DNA from: Leptothermofonsia sichuanensis E412
GTDB lineage: Bacteria > Cyanobacteriota > Cyanobacteriia > Leptolyngbyales > Leptolyngbyaceae
Length of the DNA stretch: 64,000 nt
Direction: 5' to 3'
Assembly (NCBI RefSeq): GCF_019891175.1
Contig: NZ_CP072600.1
Span: forward strand, 4,898,001-4,962,000
Each line of letters opens with the position of its first letter. Position 1 is the stretch's first letter. The notes under the pieces were generated by a model, which saw only the letters and a list, made by a program, of their open reading frames with translations, did no database searches and was not told the origin of the DNA. A program made the position numbers and the translations under genes. Below, piece by piece: positions 47,701 to 54,252 of the stretch.

Positions 47701-48477
47701 GGCAAGATGATTCATCAGTTTACCCATCGGTTTGCCCCACCCCGCTACTGGATCGATGAAAAAGAAGGACGCAAGGCGCTGTTAGGAAAGAATGGAGTGG
47801 ATAATGGTCAAAAGTTGGATTATCAAGATTATCGTTTGGGATTTAGAGATGTTGCAAGTAATACGAATGAACGAACAATGATTGCAACGGTCATATCTCC
47901 TAACTTGTTTGCAGGCAATACGTTGATAACATCTTTGGGATTAAATGATTTTCAAGAACTACTTTTAACCACAGCAATACTAAGCAGTTTTGTTGTTGAT
48001 TTCTCATTACGACAGAAAGTGACAGCTCATTGCAATATGTTTTATGTTTATTCAACCCCTATTCCCCGCCTTCAAGAGGGCGACCAATGGTTTACCGAAA
48101 TTGTGGAACGCGCTGCCAAACTCATCTGTACCACCCCCGAATTTGACGACTTGTGGCAAGAGGTTTTCCCTCATCCCCTAGCCCCTTCTCCCAAGGGGGG
48201 AGAAGGGGAACAAGAAGGTGGTTCGGCTCCCCTCTCTGCATCCCCCCATTCGCTGGGGGCTAGGGGGGCTGGGAGAGGGGCTGGGGGTAAGGGTGTTACT
48301 GATGAAACCGAGCGGGCGAAGTTGCGGGCAGAACTCGATGGCATCATTGCCCACCTCTATGGCCTCACCGAAGCCGAATTTGCCCATATCCTCAGCACTT
48401 TTCCCCTTGTTCCCGATGCCACCAAACAAGCCGCCCTTAATGCGTACCGCGATGTCGCTCAGGGGCTGATAACATGA
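44764..48477 (+). CDS. Eco57I-type class I DNA methyltransferase (type IIG-like)
   Basis: 1237 residues. The SAM-binding motif LDPACGSGAFLVAAM (about residue 418) and the catalytic ITNPPWETF (about 712) define an adenine-N6 methyltransferase; LGYIFEKYINQKEFGAYYT precedes it. The first 330 residues hold VEIEGIDSESDRRWYAS and a helical region but no certain PD-(D/E)XK site, so it may only modify DNA with the nuclease elsewhere in the island. Four GC-rich palindromic repeats are inserted in frame (45854-45921, 46106-46160, 46457-46528, 48168-48297). The ATGA at 48474 overlaps the first tail-like leader. The usual C-terminal tail of the family seems to be encoded there instead. Confidence 0.85.
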   Translation: MSVAMPLNRQRAQKYLQTFDFESLFIEELGWDTVDRVTLPFEVDRHSFEVVSIAQKRGFIVYQCITPEIPARPIRVKLDRQLTDYSKSHLLVFGDEGKTQQKWLWLKPELGKSAKVRSHSHKVSQNPEPLLQKLEALIVDLKEEETLTHVDVAQKVKQGFDVERVTKQFFQDFEGLHQQFCLEIEGIDSESDRRWYASVLLNRLMFVYFLQRRYFLDNSDASYLQNKLKACQQEGRNFYQFLQDLFFLGFAEPEYLRNPVIQQRIGKICYLNGGLFLRHTIEQKYPQIQISDRAFSQVFDLFSRYSWHLDDRPDKDPLEINPDVLGYIFEKYINQKEFGAYYTRPEITEYLCDRTINKLIRDRLTPLSPSPHSRGARGAGRGAGSEGLSLLIETLDTSQCDRLLNEILPTLTLLDPACGSGAFLVAAMKTLIGIYTQVVTRAKSLLENPHSLTPSPPLGEEPGGRAISPHELAARARITQWLQEAGKHPSLEYYIKKRIITDNLYGVDIMEEATEIAKLRLFLALVASAKTVNDLEPLPNIDFNIMAGNSLIGLIRVDSEGFDRLTPLSPSPHSRGARGAGKGAGGESLLQGNLLQPLAASTYQQILRDKNQSIALYKKHAFQQDDPDLPQETRLLQLRNHIQKLNEEAQAKLNQLLLDKFSTKLGIKYEQAQLTGKPKKRVLNLADISALEPFHWGYHFDTVFARGGFDAIITNPPWETFKPQAKEFFANHSDLVTKNKMDIKAFEKEQKKLLDNPEIAAAWLDYQSKFPYVSAYFRSAEDYINQISIVNSKKAGTDINLYKLFLERCYHLLRQGGECGIVIPSGIYTDLGTKQLRQMLFSQTKITGLFCFENRRSIFEGVDSRFKFVILTFEKGGQTDSFPVRFMRHDVAELAAFPKPDDLVLDVSLIRKLSPDSLSIMEFKEPIDIAIAQKMLQFPLLGEAIEGTWNLKLTREFDMTNDSYLFKTEPAPRRLPLYEGKMIHQFTHRFAPPRYWIDEKEGRKALLGKNGVDNGQKLDYQDYRLGFRDVASNTNERTMIATVISPNLFAGNTLITSLGLNDFQELLLTTAILSSFVVDFSLRQKVTAHCNMFYVYSTPIPRLQEGDQWFTEIVERAAKLICTTPEFDDLWQEVFPHPLAPSPKGGEGEQEGGSAPLSASPHSLGARGAGRGAGGKGVTDETERAKLRAELDGIIAHLYGLTEAEFAHILSTFPLVPDATKQAALNAYRDVAQGLIT
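45854..45921. repeat. In-frame palindromic insert 1 in the methyltransferase gene
   Basis: CCCCTCTCCCCATCCCCCCA and GGGGGGCTAGGGGGGCAGGG are near-complementary arms around TTCGC. It encodes LTPLSPSPHSRGARGAGRG. The DNA is identical to most of insert 3. Confidence 0.85.
46106..46160. repeat. In-frame palindromic insert 2 in the methyltransferase gene
   Basis: CCTCACCCCTTCTCCCCCC paired with GGGAGAGGAACCGGGGGGGA. Encodes SLTPSPPLGEEPGGRA. Confidence 0.75.
46457..46528. repeat. In-frame palindromic insert 3 in the methyltransferase gene
   Basis: Same sequence as insert 1 over CTGACTCCCCTCTCC to GGCTAGGGGGGCAGGG, and the same encoded peptide. Confidence 0.85.
48168..48297. repeat. Double palindromic insert 4 near the methyltransferase C-terminus
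   Basis: Two elements in a row: CCCCTTCTCCCAAGGGGGG with its partner, then CCCCTCTCTGCATCCCCCC with GGGGGCTAGGGGGGCTGGG. All in frame. Confidence 0.8.
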
Positions 48478-48572
48478 TTCAACCCTATGGCTTCACCGAC
48501 GAAGAACTCGACGACCTCATCAACGACGACATCAAATACCGCATGGGCAGAGACTCTGGAGATGATGACTGA
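48474..48572 (+). CDS. Tail-like leader peptide 1 (array unit)
   Basis: 32 residues. The body GFTDEELDDLINDDIKYRMG with an acidic end is repeated, with changes, before five later genes. The start overlaps the methyltransferase stop (ATGA) and the stop overlaps the next ATG (TGATG). It resembles the C-terminal tail of Eco57I/PglX-type methyltransferases (from memory), here as a separate frame. Confidence 0.65.
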   Translation: MIQPYGFTDEELDDLINDDIKYRMGRDSGDDD

Positions 48573-48910
48573 TGACTATACTGCAACTCAATTCCAGACT
48601 TCAATCCCGATTAGGAATTACCCCAGAGCAGCTCGCTGAATTTTGCCAACGATGGAAAGTGGCTGAACTCGCCCTCTTTGGATCAGTTCTGCGTGATGAC
48701 TTTTCCGCCAATAGCGATATTGATATTTTAGTCAGCTTTGTTCCTCATCACTCTTGGGGCTTAGAGTTTATTCAAATGCGAGAAGAACTAGCCATTCTTT
48801 TTAAGCGACCAGTTGATCTATTAACCCGTCAAAGTATTATGAACAGCCATAATGCTCTCCGTCGTCAAGCAATATTAGACTCAGCGGAGGTCATCTATGC
48901 AGCGAGATAA
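48572..48910 (+). CDS. MNT nucleotidyltransferase antitoxin 1
   Basis: 112 residues. The nucleotidyltransferase signature GSVLRDDFSANSDIDILV is complete. In studied HEPN-MNT pairs this protein AMP-modifies and silences the HEPN toxin. It overlaps the HEPN gene by 14 bases. About 90% identical by eye to unit 3 (51457-51795). Confidence 0.85.
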   Translation: MTILQLNSRLQSRLGITPEQLAEFCQRWKVAELALFGSVLRDDFSANSDIDILVSFVPHHSWGLEFIQMREELAILFKRPVDLLTRQSIMNSHNALRRQAILDSAEVIYAAR

Positions 48911-49238
48911 ACAGGCATTAATAGATATTTCTACCGCTATTCAACAAACATTACTGTATGCTCAAGGCATTGATCAGGATAATTTACAACAAGATGACGA
49001 GAAGCAAGCTGCCATTTTATATCGACTCATTGTGATTGGAGAAGCAACCAAGCGTCTATCTAATGAATTTCGTGAGCGATATCCAGCAATTCCCTGGCGG
49101 CAAATGGCTGGTTTGAGAGATGTCGTTATCCATGACTATGATGAACTGGATTTCGATATTCTCTGGAATGTAATCCATATTAACTTGCCTGATATTTTGC
49201 CAGAAATTCAAGCAATTTTAGAAGGTCTGGAGCGTTAG
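48897..49238 (+). CDS. HEPN toxin (HepT/DUF86-like) 1
   Basis: 113 residues. The ribonuclease motif Rx4HxY reads RDVVIHDY. The C-terminal 80 residues are nearly identical to unit 3; the first 32 differ much more. Confidence 0.85.
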   Translation: MQRDKQALIDISTAIQQTLLYAQGIDQDNLQQDDEKQAAILYRLIVIGEATKRLSNEFRERYPAIPWRQMAGLRDVVIHDYDELDFDILWNVIHINLPDILPEIQAILEGLER

Positions 49239-49242
49239 GATA

Positions 49243-49425
49243 ATGCCAATCAAACAATTGAAACCCATCATTGACGAAATCGTTTGCGTAGCTTCTCCTG
49301 TGGAGAATCGCGTCCTTGCCCAACACCCAAAAACTGATTGGGGCTTCACCAACGAAGAACTCGACGACCTCATAAACTACGACATCAAATACCGCATGGG
49401 CAGAGACAACGGAGGTGATGACTGA
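49243..49425 (+). CDS. Tail-like leader peptide 2 (array unit)
   Basis: 60 residues: a longer N-terminus (MPIKQLKPIIDEIV) with a palindromic repeat read as CVASPVENRV, then TNEELDDLINYDIKYRMGRD. Ends with GGAGGTGATGACTGATG, i.e. a full Shine-Dalgarno and stop-start overlap with the DUF3644 gene. Confidence 0.65.
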   Translation: MPIKQLKPIIDEIVCVASPVENRVLAQHPKTDWGFTNEELDDLINYDIKYRMGRDNGGDD

Positions 49426-50483
49426 TGCCAAAAACTTTACCAAGAGAGATTAAAATACATCTCGAAAAAGCAACAGAAAGCGCCTTGTTAGCTGTAGATA
49501 TTTACAACAAGCCAGCTACAAAATTTCGCTCAGGTGGCTACATAGTTTTGATGTGTTTAGCCTGGACAGCACTTTTTCATGCAATCTTTTTTAAAAACGG
49601 AGTCAAACCATTCTATAGACAAAAAAATTCTCGAAAATATTTGAAGGTTGATGGAGACTATAAAGCTTGGGAATTGAAAGAATGCCTTCAACAATATTAC
49701 AAAGGTCAATATCCTGCCGTCAGAAAAAATATAGAATTTTTCATCCCCCTTAGAAATAAATTAGAGCATCGTTCCATGCCACAACTTGACATTCATATAT
49801 TTGGTGAATGTCAGGCTTTTTTATTTAACTTTGAAGACTTACTAATTCAAGAATTTGGTTCTAAATATGCGCTAAATGAGCACGGTTTTATATCACTTCA
49901 ATTCTCTCATGTTCGTCATGAAGATCAGCAAAAAGCCATCCGAGAAATGCAGAAGCCTTTAGCTAGAGAAATAAAAGATTACATTGACAAATTTAGATCT
50001 TCATTGACCACTAACATAACTGATAGTCTTCAGTATAGCTATAAAGTTTATATTATTCCCAAGCTATCTAGTCATCAAAATAGTTCAGATCTTGCTGTTG
50101 AATTTGTCAAATATGATCCCAACAACCCTGAAGAGATGAAGAAATATAGCCAAGTTGCTGCATTACTCAAAGTGAGTCAAGTTCAAGTAGCCAATGCTGG
50201 AAAGCTTAAAGCTGGTGAAGTCGCCTCAAAAGTAGAACCAATTGTCAAACAAATTATGGGACAGGATGCAAAATTTACTGCTAGTCATCACCATGTTCGT
50301 GCAGCCCGTTACTACAAAGTACGCCCAAAGAGGGGAGAAGACAAACGTAAGACAAATCCAAAATACTGTCATTACGATGAAGCTCATGACGACTATGTTT
50401 ACACGGATGAATGGGTAAATTTTCTAAAAACTGAAATGGAAAAGGAAGGGCAGTATGAAAAAGTAATGAAGCACAACGAGTAA
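49425..50483 (+). CDS. DUF3644 domain protein
   Basis: 352 residues, lower GC than the chromosomal part. GYIVLMCLAWTALFHAIF and IPLRNKLEHR match DUF3644; RNKLEH fits the Rx4H of HEPN-type RNases. DUF3644 proteins are found in defence islands and probably cause abortive infection. The role here is inferred from family and context. Confidence 0.75.
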   Translation: MPKTLPREIKIHLEKATESALLAVDIYNKPATKFRSGGYIVLMCLAWTALFHAIFFKNGVKPFYRQKNSRKYLKVDGDYKAWELKECLQQYYKGQYPAVRKNIEFFIPLRNKLEHRSMPQLDIHIFGECQAFLFNFEDLLIQEFGSKYALNEHGFISLQFSHVRHEDQQKAIREMQKPLAREIKDYIDKFRSSLTTNITDSLQYSYKVYIIPKLSSHQNSSDLAVEFVKYDPNNPEEMKKYSQVAALLKVSQVQVANAGKLKAGEVASKVEPIVKQIMGQDAKFTASHHHVRAARYYKVRPKRGEDKRKTNPKYCHYDEAHDDYVYTDEWVNFLKTEMEKEGQYEKVMKHNE

Positions 50484-50665
50484 TCTAGTTGATAAACCTA
50501 CTTATTTGTCAGATTAACATTGAAACCTACTACTGGCTCAGACTACTAAGTGCTGCTGGCATTCTTTCAGAAAGTCGGATGCAATCGCTCCAGATAGAAG
50601 CAGAGAAAATTATGAAAATCATTAGAGCCATTATTATTTCAAGTAAAAAGGTAAAAGGCAAAAGT

Positions 50666-50956
50666 ATGAAAAAGTTGGATGCACTCAAGCTAGTTCAATC
50701 TCACCAAGAGGAGCTACAAAAGTTAGGCGTTAAGTCGCTCAATCTTTTTGGCTCCGTTGCCCGTGGTCAAGCCAACCCTCAAAGTGATGTGGATATCTTA
50801 GTGGAACTTGATGAATCTATTGGCTTCTTTGAATTTTTCCACATTAAACATTATCTGGAAGATCTTTTTCAGTGTCCTGTTGATTTAGGGACAGTTGACG
50901 CTCTCAAAGAACATCTCAGGCAACCGATCTTGGAGGAAGTGGTTCATGTCTTCTAG
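50666..50956 (+). CDS. MNT nucleotidyltransferase antitoxin 2
   Basis: 96 residues from ATG 50666. GSVARGQANPQSDVDILVEL is the MNT signature. It belongs to a different subfamily from units 1, 3 and 4 (FEFFHIKHYLEDLF). There is no tail-like leader just before it; about 180 bases of AT-rich DNA separate it from the DUF3644 gene. Confidence 0.85.
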   Translation: MKKLDALKLVQSHQEELQKLGVKSLNLFGSVARGQANPQSDVDILVELDESIGFFEFFHIKHYLEDLFQCPVDLGTVDALKEHLRQPILEEVVHVF

Positions 50957-51287
50957 ATCTGCAAAAGAGCGTATTCAAGATATTCTCAATGCCATTGATA
51001 GCATTCAGAGCCGAACTACTGGCATGAGTTTTGATCAATTTAGTCAAGATGAAACGATCGTTAAAGCCGTACTTTATGACCTCATTGTGATTGGTGAAGC
51101 AGCGATTAATATTCCTGTTGATGTTCAAGCCCTAGCACCTGAACTTCCTTGGCGGCTCATGAGTGATATGAGAAATATTATGGCTCACGAATATTTTCAA
51201 GTCAGTCTACGAATTACTTGGTCAACAATTCAAAATAACCTACCTCCTCTGATTAATCCTTTACAACAATTACAGACAAAATTATGA
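50946..51287 (+). CDS. HEPN toxin (DUF86-like) 2
   Basis: 113 residues from ATG 50946, overlapping the MNT gene by 11 bases. Motif RNIMAHEY (Rx4HxY). Stop overlaps leader 3 (ATGA). Confidence 0.82.
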   Translation: MSSRSAKERIQDILNAIDSIQSRTTGMSFDQFSQDETIVKAVLYDLIVIGEAAINIPVDVQALAPELPWRLMSDMRNIMAHEYFQVSLRITWSTIQNNLPPLINPLQQLQTKL

Positions 51288-51457
51288 GTACAGCTATATT
51301 TTTTCAAAGTTTTTCAAAACCCATCAATCATGAAATCGATCGCGTCCTTGCCCAACACCCAAAAACTGATTGGGGCTTCACCAACGAAGAACTCGACGAC
51401 CTCATCAACTACGACATCAAATACCGCATGGGCAGAGACAGCGGAGGTGATGACTGA
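51284..51457 (+). CDS. Tail-like leader peptide 3 (array unit)
   Basis: 57 residues with its own N-terminus (MSTAIFFQSFSKPINHEID) and then RVLAQHPKTDWGFTNEELDD and the common end. It lacks the 24-bp palindromic insert present in units 2 and 4. Coupled at both ends by overlapping codons. Confidence 0.65.
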   Translation: MSTAIFFQSFSKPINHEIDRVLAQHPKTDWGFTNEELDDLINYDIKYRMGRDSGGDD

Positions 51458-51795
51458 TGGCAACACTTCAACTAAACTCTAGACTTCAATCCCGACTGGG
51501 GATTACTCCAGAACAACTTGCCGAATTTTGTAATCGGTGGAAAATAGCTGAACTCGCTCTCTTCGGCTCAGTCTTGCGAGATGACTTTTCTGCCAACAGT
51601 GATATTGATATTTTAGTCAGCTTTACTCCTCATCATTCCTGGGGTTTAGAGTTTATTCAAATGCGAGAAGAGCTGTCTACCCTTTTTAAGCGACCAGTCG
51701 ATTTATTAACTCATAAAAGTATTATAAGTAGCCACAATGCTCTTCGCCGTCAAGCAATTCTAGACTCAGCGGAGGTCATCTATGCTGCGAGATAA
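51457..51795 (+). CDS. MNT nucleotidyltransferase antitoxin 3
   Basis: 112 residues, GSVLRDDFSANSDIDILV, close paralogue of unit 1 with about 11 differences. Confidence 0.85.
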   Translation: MATLQLNSRLQSRLGITPEQLAEFCNRWKIAELALFGSVLRDDFSANSDIDILVSFTPHHSWGLEFIQMREELSTLFKRPVDLLTHKSIISSHNALRRQAILDSAEVIYAAR

Positions 51796-52123
51796 ACAAA
51801 CATTAGTTGATATCTTAACCGCGATTCAGCAAATTTTGAAATATGTTCAAGACATCAACCAAACACAATTGAAGCAAGATGACGAAAAACAAGCCGCTAT
51901 TTTATATCGACTCATTATTATTGGAGAAGCAACTAAGCGTCTGTCTGATGAATTCCGTGAGCGATATCCAGCAATTCCCTGGCGGCAAATGGCGGGTTTG
52001 AGAGATGTCGTTATCCATGACTATGATGAACTGGATTTCAATATCCTCTGGAATGTGATCCATATTAATTTGCCTGATATTTTGCCAGAAATTCAAGCAA
52101 TTTTAGAAGGTCTGGAGCGTTAG
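51782..52123 (+). CDS. HEPN toxin (HepT/DUF86-like) 3
   Basis: 113 residues, RDVVIHDY motif, close paralogue of unit 1; substitutions cluster in the first 32 residues. Confidence 0.85.
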   Translation: MLRDKQTLVDILTAIQQILKYVQDINQTQLKQDDEKQAAILYRLIIIGEATKRLSDEFRERYPAIPWRQMAGLRDVVIHDYDELDFNILWNVIHINLPDILPEIQAILEGLER

Positions 52124-52127
52124 GATA

Positions 52128-52298
52128 ATGCCAATCAAACAATTGAAACCCATCATTGACGAAATCGTTTGCGTAGCTTCTCCTGTGGAGAATCGCGTCC
52201 TTGCCCAACACGACGGCTTCACCGCCGAAGAACTCGACTTTATCATCAACTACGACATCAAATACCGCATGGGCAGAGACAACGGAGGGGATGACTGA
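52128..52298 (+). CDS. Tail-like leader peptide 4 (array unit)
   Basis: 56 residues; same N-terminus as unit 2 including the palindromic insert, then AQHDGFTAEELDFIINYDIK. This is the version closest to the methyltransferase tail as I remember it. Stop-start overlap with XisH. Confidence 0.65.
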   Translation: MPIKQLKPIIDEIVCVASPVENRVLAQHDGFTAEELDFIINYDIKYRMGRDNGGDD

Positions 52299-52711
52299 TG
52301 GCAAAAGATCTGTTCCATGATGTCGTTAAAACTGCCCTAATCAAAGATGGCTGGCAAATTACTGACGATCCGCTTTTCCTCAAAGTAGGTGGCGTAGACT
52401 TTTTCATCGACCTCGGCGCAGAAAAACTACTTGCCGCCGAACGCGATGGTGAAAAGATCGCTGTCGAGATCAAAAGCTTTATCAACACCTCCAGCATTGC
52501 CGATTTCCATCTTGCGATCGGGCAATTCATTAACTACCGTGTTGCATTAAAAGCAGCCGATCCAGAACGGCAATTATTTCTGGCTGTTCCCGACATCACC
52601 TACAATACATTTTTTCAAAAAGAGTTTCCACGCATGGTAATTAAGCAGTATCAACTTAAACTCTTTGTATATGACATTGAAAATGAGGTGATTGTTCTAT
52701 GGCAAACCTAG
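52298..52711 (+). CDS. xisH: XisH family protein
   Basis: 137 residues. In Anabaena, XisH is needed with XisI for excision of the fdxN element, but the family is far more common than such elements. FIDLGAEKLLAAER and IAVEIKSF form a possible PD-(D/E)XK nuclease core. The 3' end overlaps XisI by 13 bases. Confidence 0.88.
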   Translation: MAKDLFHDVVKTALIKDGWQITDDPLFLKVGGVDFFIDLGAEKLLAAERDGEKIAVEIKSFINTSSIADFHLAIGQFINYRVALKAADPERQLFLAVPDITYNTFFQKEFPRMVIKQYQLKLFVYDIENEVIVLWQT

Positions 52712-53043
52712 AAAAACTTCAAACTTATCGAACCATCATCAAGCAACTACTGGAGGAATATGCTGCCTACAAACCATCCTATGGTGACATTGAAATTCAA
52801 ATGATTTTCGACACAGAACATGACCATTATCAAGTGGTTGCGATCGGCTGGAATAAAAAAGAGAGAATCTATGGTTGTTCAATTCATTTGGATATTAAAG
52901 ATGAGAAAATTTGGATTCAGGTCAATAATACCGAGTTAGATATTGCTCAAGACCTGGTTGAACAAGGAATACCCAAAGAAGATATTGTCATTGGATTTCA
53001 ACCGCCTTACTTGCGTCAATATTCAGGTTATGCAACCGTTTAA
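52699..53043 (+). CDS. xisI: XisI family protein
   Basis: 114 residues: YRTIIKQLLEEYAAYKPSYG and RIYGCSIHLDIKDEKIWIQ are XisI hallmarks; ends with IVIGFQPPYLRQYSGYA. Partner of XisH. Given its place among toxin-antitoxin pairs, a toxin/immunity role is possible. No fdxN-type excision element borders were seen. Confidence 0.88.
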   Translation: MANLEKLQTYRTIIKQLLEEYAAYKPSYGDIEIQMIFDTEHDHYQVVAIGWNKKERIYGCSIHLDIKDEKIWIQVNNTELDIAQDLVEQGIPKEDIVIGFQPPYLRQYSGYATV

Positions 53044-53206
53044 TCCCATCACTCATCAAATCCTTGGCGCAGACTCTCCCTTGAAGAATCGCGTCCTAGC
53101 CCAACACCCAAAGATTTCGAGGGGCTTCACCGACGAAGAACCCGACGACCTCATCAACGACGACATCAAATACCACATGGGCAGAGACTCAGGGGGTGAT
53201 GAGTAA
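53030..53206 (+). CDS. Tail-like leader peptide 5 (array unit)
   Basis: 58 residues from ATG 53030, overlapping the XisI end. ITHQILGADSPLKNRVLAQH, then GFTDEEPDDLINDDIKYHMG. The Shine-Dalgarno is slightly changed (GGGGGTGATGAG) and TAATG replaces TGATG. Confidence 0.6.
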   Translation: MQPFNPITHQILGADSPLKNRVLAQHPKISRGFTDEEPDDLINDDIKYHMGRDSGGDE

Positions 53207-53544
53207 TGTATACCATTCCTTTCAGTCTTCAATTACAGCAACGACTCTCGATCACCTCAGACAAACTCGCAGAATTTTGTCAGCGTCGGCAGATCAAAGA
53301 ACTTGCGCTATTCGGTTCTGTTTTACGTGATGACTTCCACGCCAATAGCGACATCGATATGCTAGTCACCTTTCAGCCCAATGCCAAAGTTAGCCTTCTA
53401 GATTTGGTTGATATGCAGTACGAACTAGAAGACTTATGCCACCGCAAAGTGGACTTACTCACTAAAAAATCAGTAGAAACTAGCCCCAACTGGATTCGTC
53501 GCAAGGAAATTCTGAGTACAGCCAGAGTCATTTATGAGTCGTGA
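53206..53544 (+). CDS. MNT nucleotidyltransferase antitoxin 4
   Basis: 112 residues. GSVLRDDFHANSDIDMLV signature; more distant from units 1 and 3 in the second half (SLLDLVDMQYELEDLCHRKV). Overlaps HEPN 4 by 11 bases. Confidence 0.85.
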   Translation: MYTIPFSLQLQQRLSITSDKLAEFCQRRQIKELALFGSVLRDDFHANSDIDMLVTFQPNAKVSLLDLVDMQYELEDLCHRKVDLLTKKSVETSPNWIRRKEILSTARVIYES

Positions 53545-53887
53545 CCAAACCTACCTAGTTGACATCGCTACGACTTGTCAAACCGTGATTGAACTGATTC
53601 AAGGCATGAGTCAATCATCGTTTGTCGCAGACAAGCGCACCCACCTTGCTGTGCTGTATGAAATTATGGTTATTGGAGAAATTGTCAAGCGGCTCTCTTC
53701 AGAATTTCGGCAAGACCATCCAGAAATACCGTGGAAGCAAATCGCTGGAATGCGGGATAAGTTAGTGCATGACTACAACAAGGTCGATCTAGATTTGACT
53801 TGGGAAGTGACTCAATCTAGTATTCCTGAACTTCTAGCGTTTGTGCTGCCCCTACTGCCCCAAGAGGAGACTGGCTATGATAGTTGA
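53534..53887 (+). CDS. HEPN toxin (HepT/DUF86-like) 4
   Basis: 117 residues, motif RDKLVHDY. Partner of MNT 4. Confidence 0.83.
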   Translation: MSRDQTYLVDIATTCQTVIELIQGMSQSSFVADKRTHLAVLYEIMVIGEIVKRLSSEFRQDHPEIPWKQIAGMRDKLVHDYNKVDLDLTWEVTQSSIPELLAFVLPLLPQEETGYDS

Positions 53888-53900
53888 TCGCGCCTTGCTT

Positions 53901-53993
53901 GCCACTACAGTTTCACCGACGAAGAACTCGACGACCTCATCAACGACGACATCAAATACCGCATGGGCAGAGACAACGGAGGTGATGACTGAT
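53901..53993 (+). pseudogene. Tail-like leader remnant 6 (no start codon)
   Basis: Encodes FTDEELDDLINDDIKYRMGR and the GGAGGTGATGACTGATG end, but the frame has a stop just upstream and no start codon before the conserved part. The Shine-Dalgarno is kept and can still serve the DUF4258 gene. Confidence 0.65.
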
Positions 53994-54252
53994 GAATTTT
54001 AAGTTTTCAAATCATGCTCTGGAAGAAATAGAAAAGCGGAAAGTCCCGATCTCCTTTGTAGAAGCTGTCTTAGAAAATCCACAGCAAACTCTTCAACAAG
54101 ACGAGGAGATCACAATCTATCAATCTCAAATGGATTTTGGCACAGGCAAGCTCTACTTACTTCGAGTCTTTATCAATATCACCATTGACCCCGCAATCGT
54201 TGTAACCGTTTATCGCACCAGTCAAATCAAAAAACATTGGAGGAACCCATGA
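53992..54252 (+). CDS. DUF4258 protein (RelE-like toxin candidate)
   Basis: 86 residues. FSNHALEEIEKRKVPISFVE and VVTVYRTSQIKKHW are DUF4258 features. Next to a DUF2283 gene, a common toxin-antitoxin arrangement. Confidence 0.78.
   Translation: MNFKFSNHALEEIEKRKVPISFVEAVLENPQQTLQQDEEITIYQSQMDFGTGKLYLLRVFINITIDPAIVVTVYRTSQIKKHWRNP

Noticed and set aside
38880-48477. Assignment of the large genes to DISARM or BREX
   Set aside because: The expected partners (drmA, drmB, pglZ, brxC and similar) are absent; the PLD is fused to the helicase.
52298-53043. XisH/XisI as evidence of an fdxN-type excision element here
   Set aside because: No xisF-type recombinase and no matching element borders are present in the window.
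48474-53994. Leader repeats considered as integron attC sites
   Set aside because: They are coding, lack GTTRRRY cores and have no imperfect hairpin across their ends; they join genes by stop-start overlap instead.
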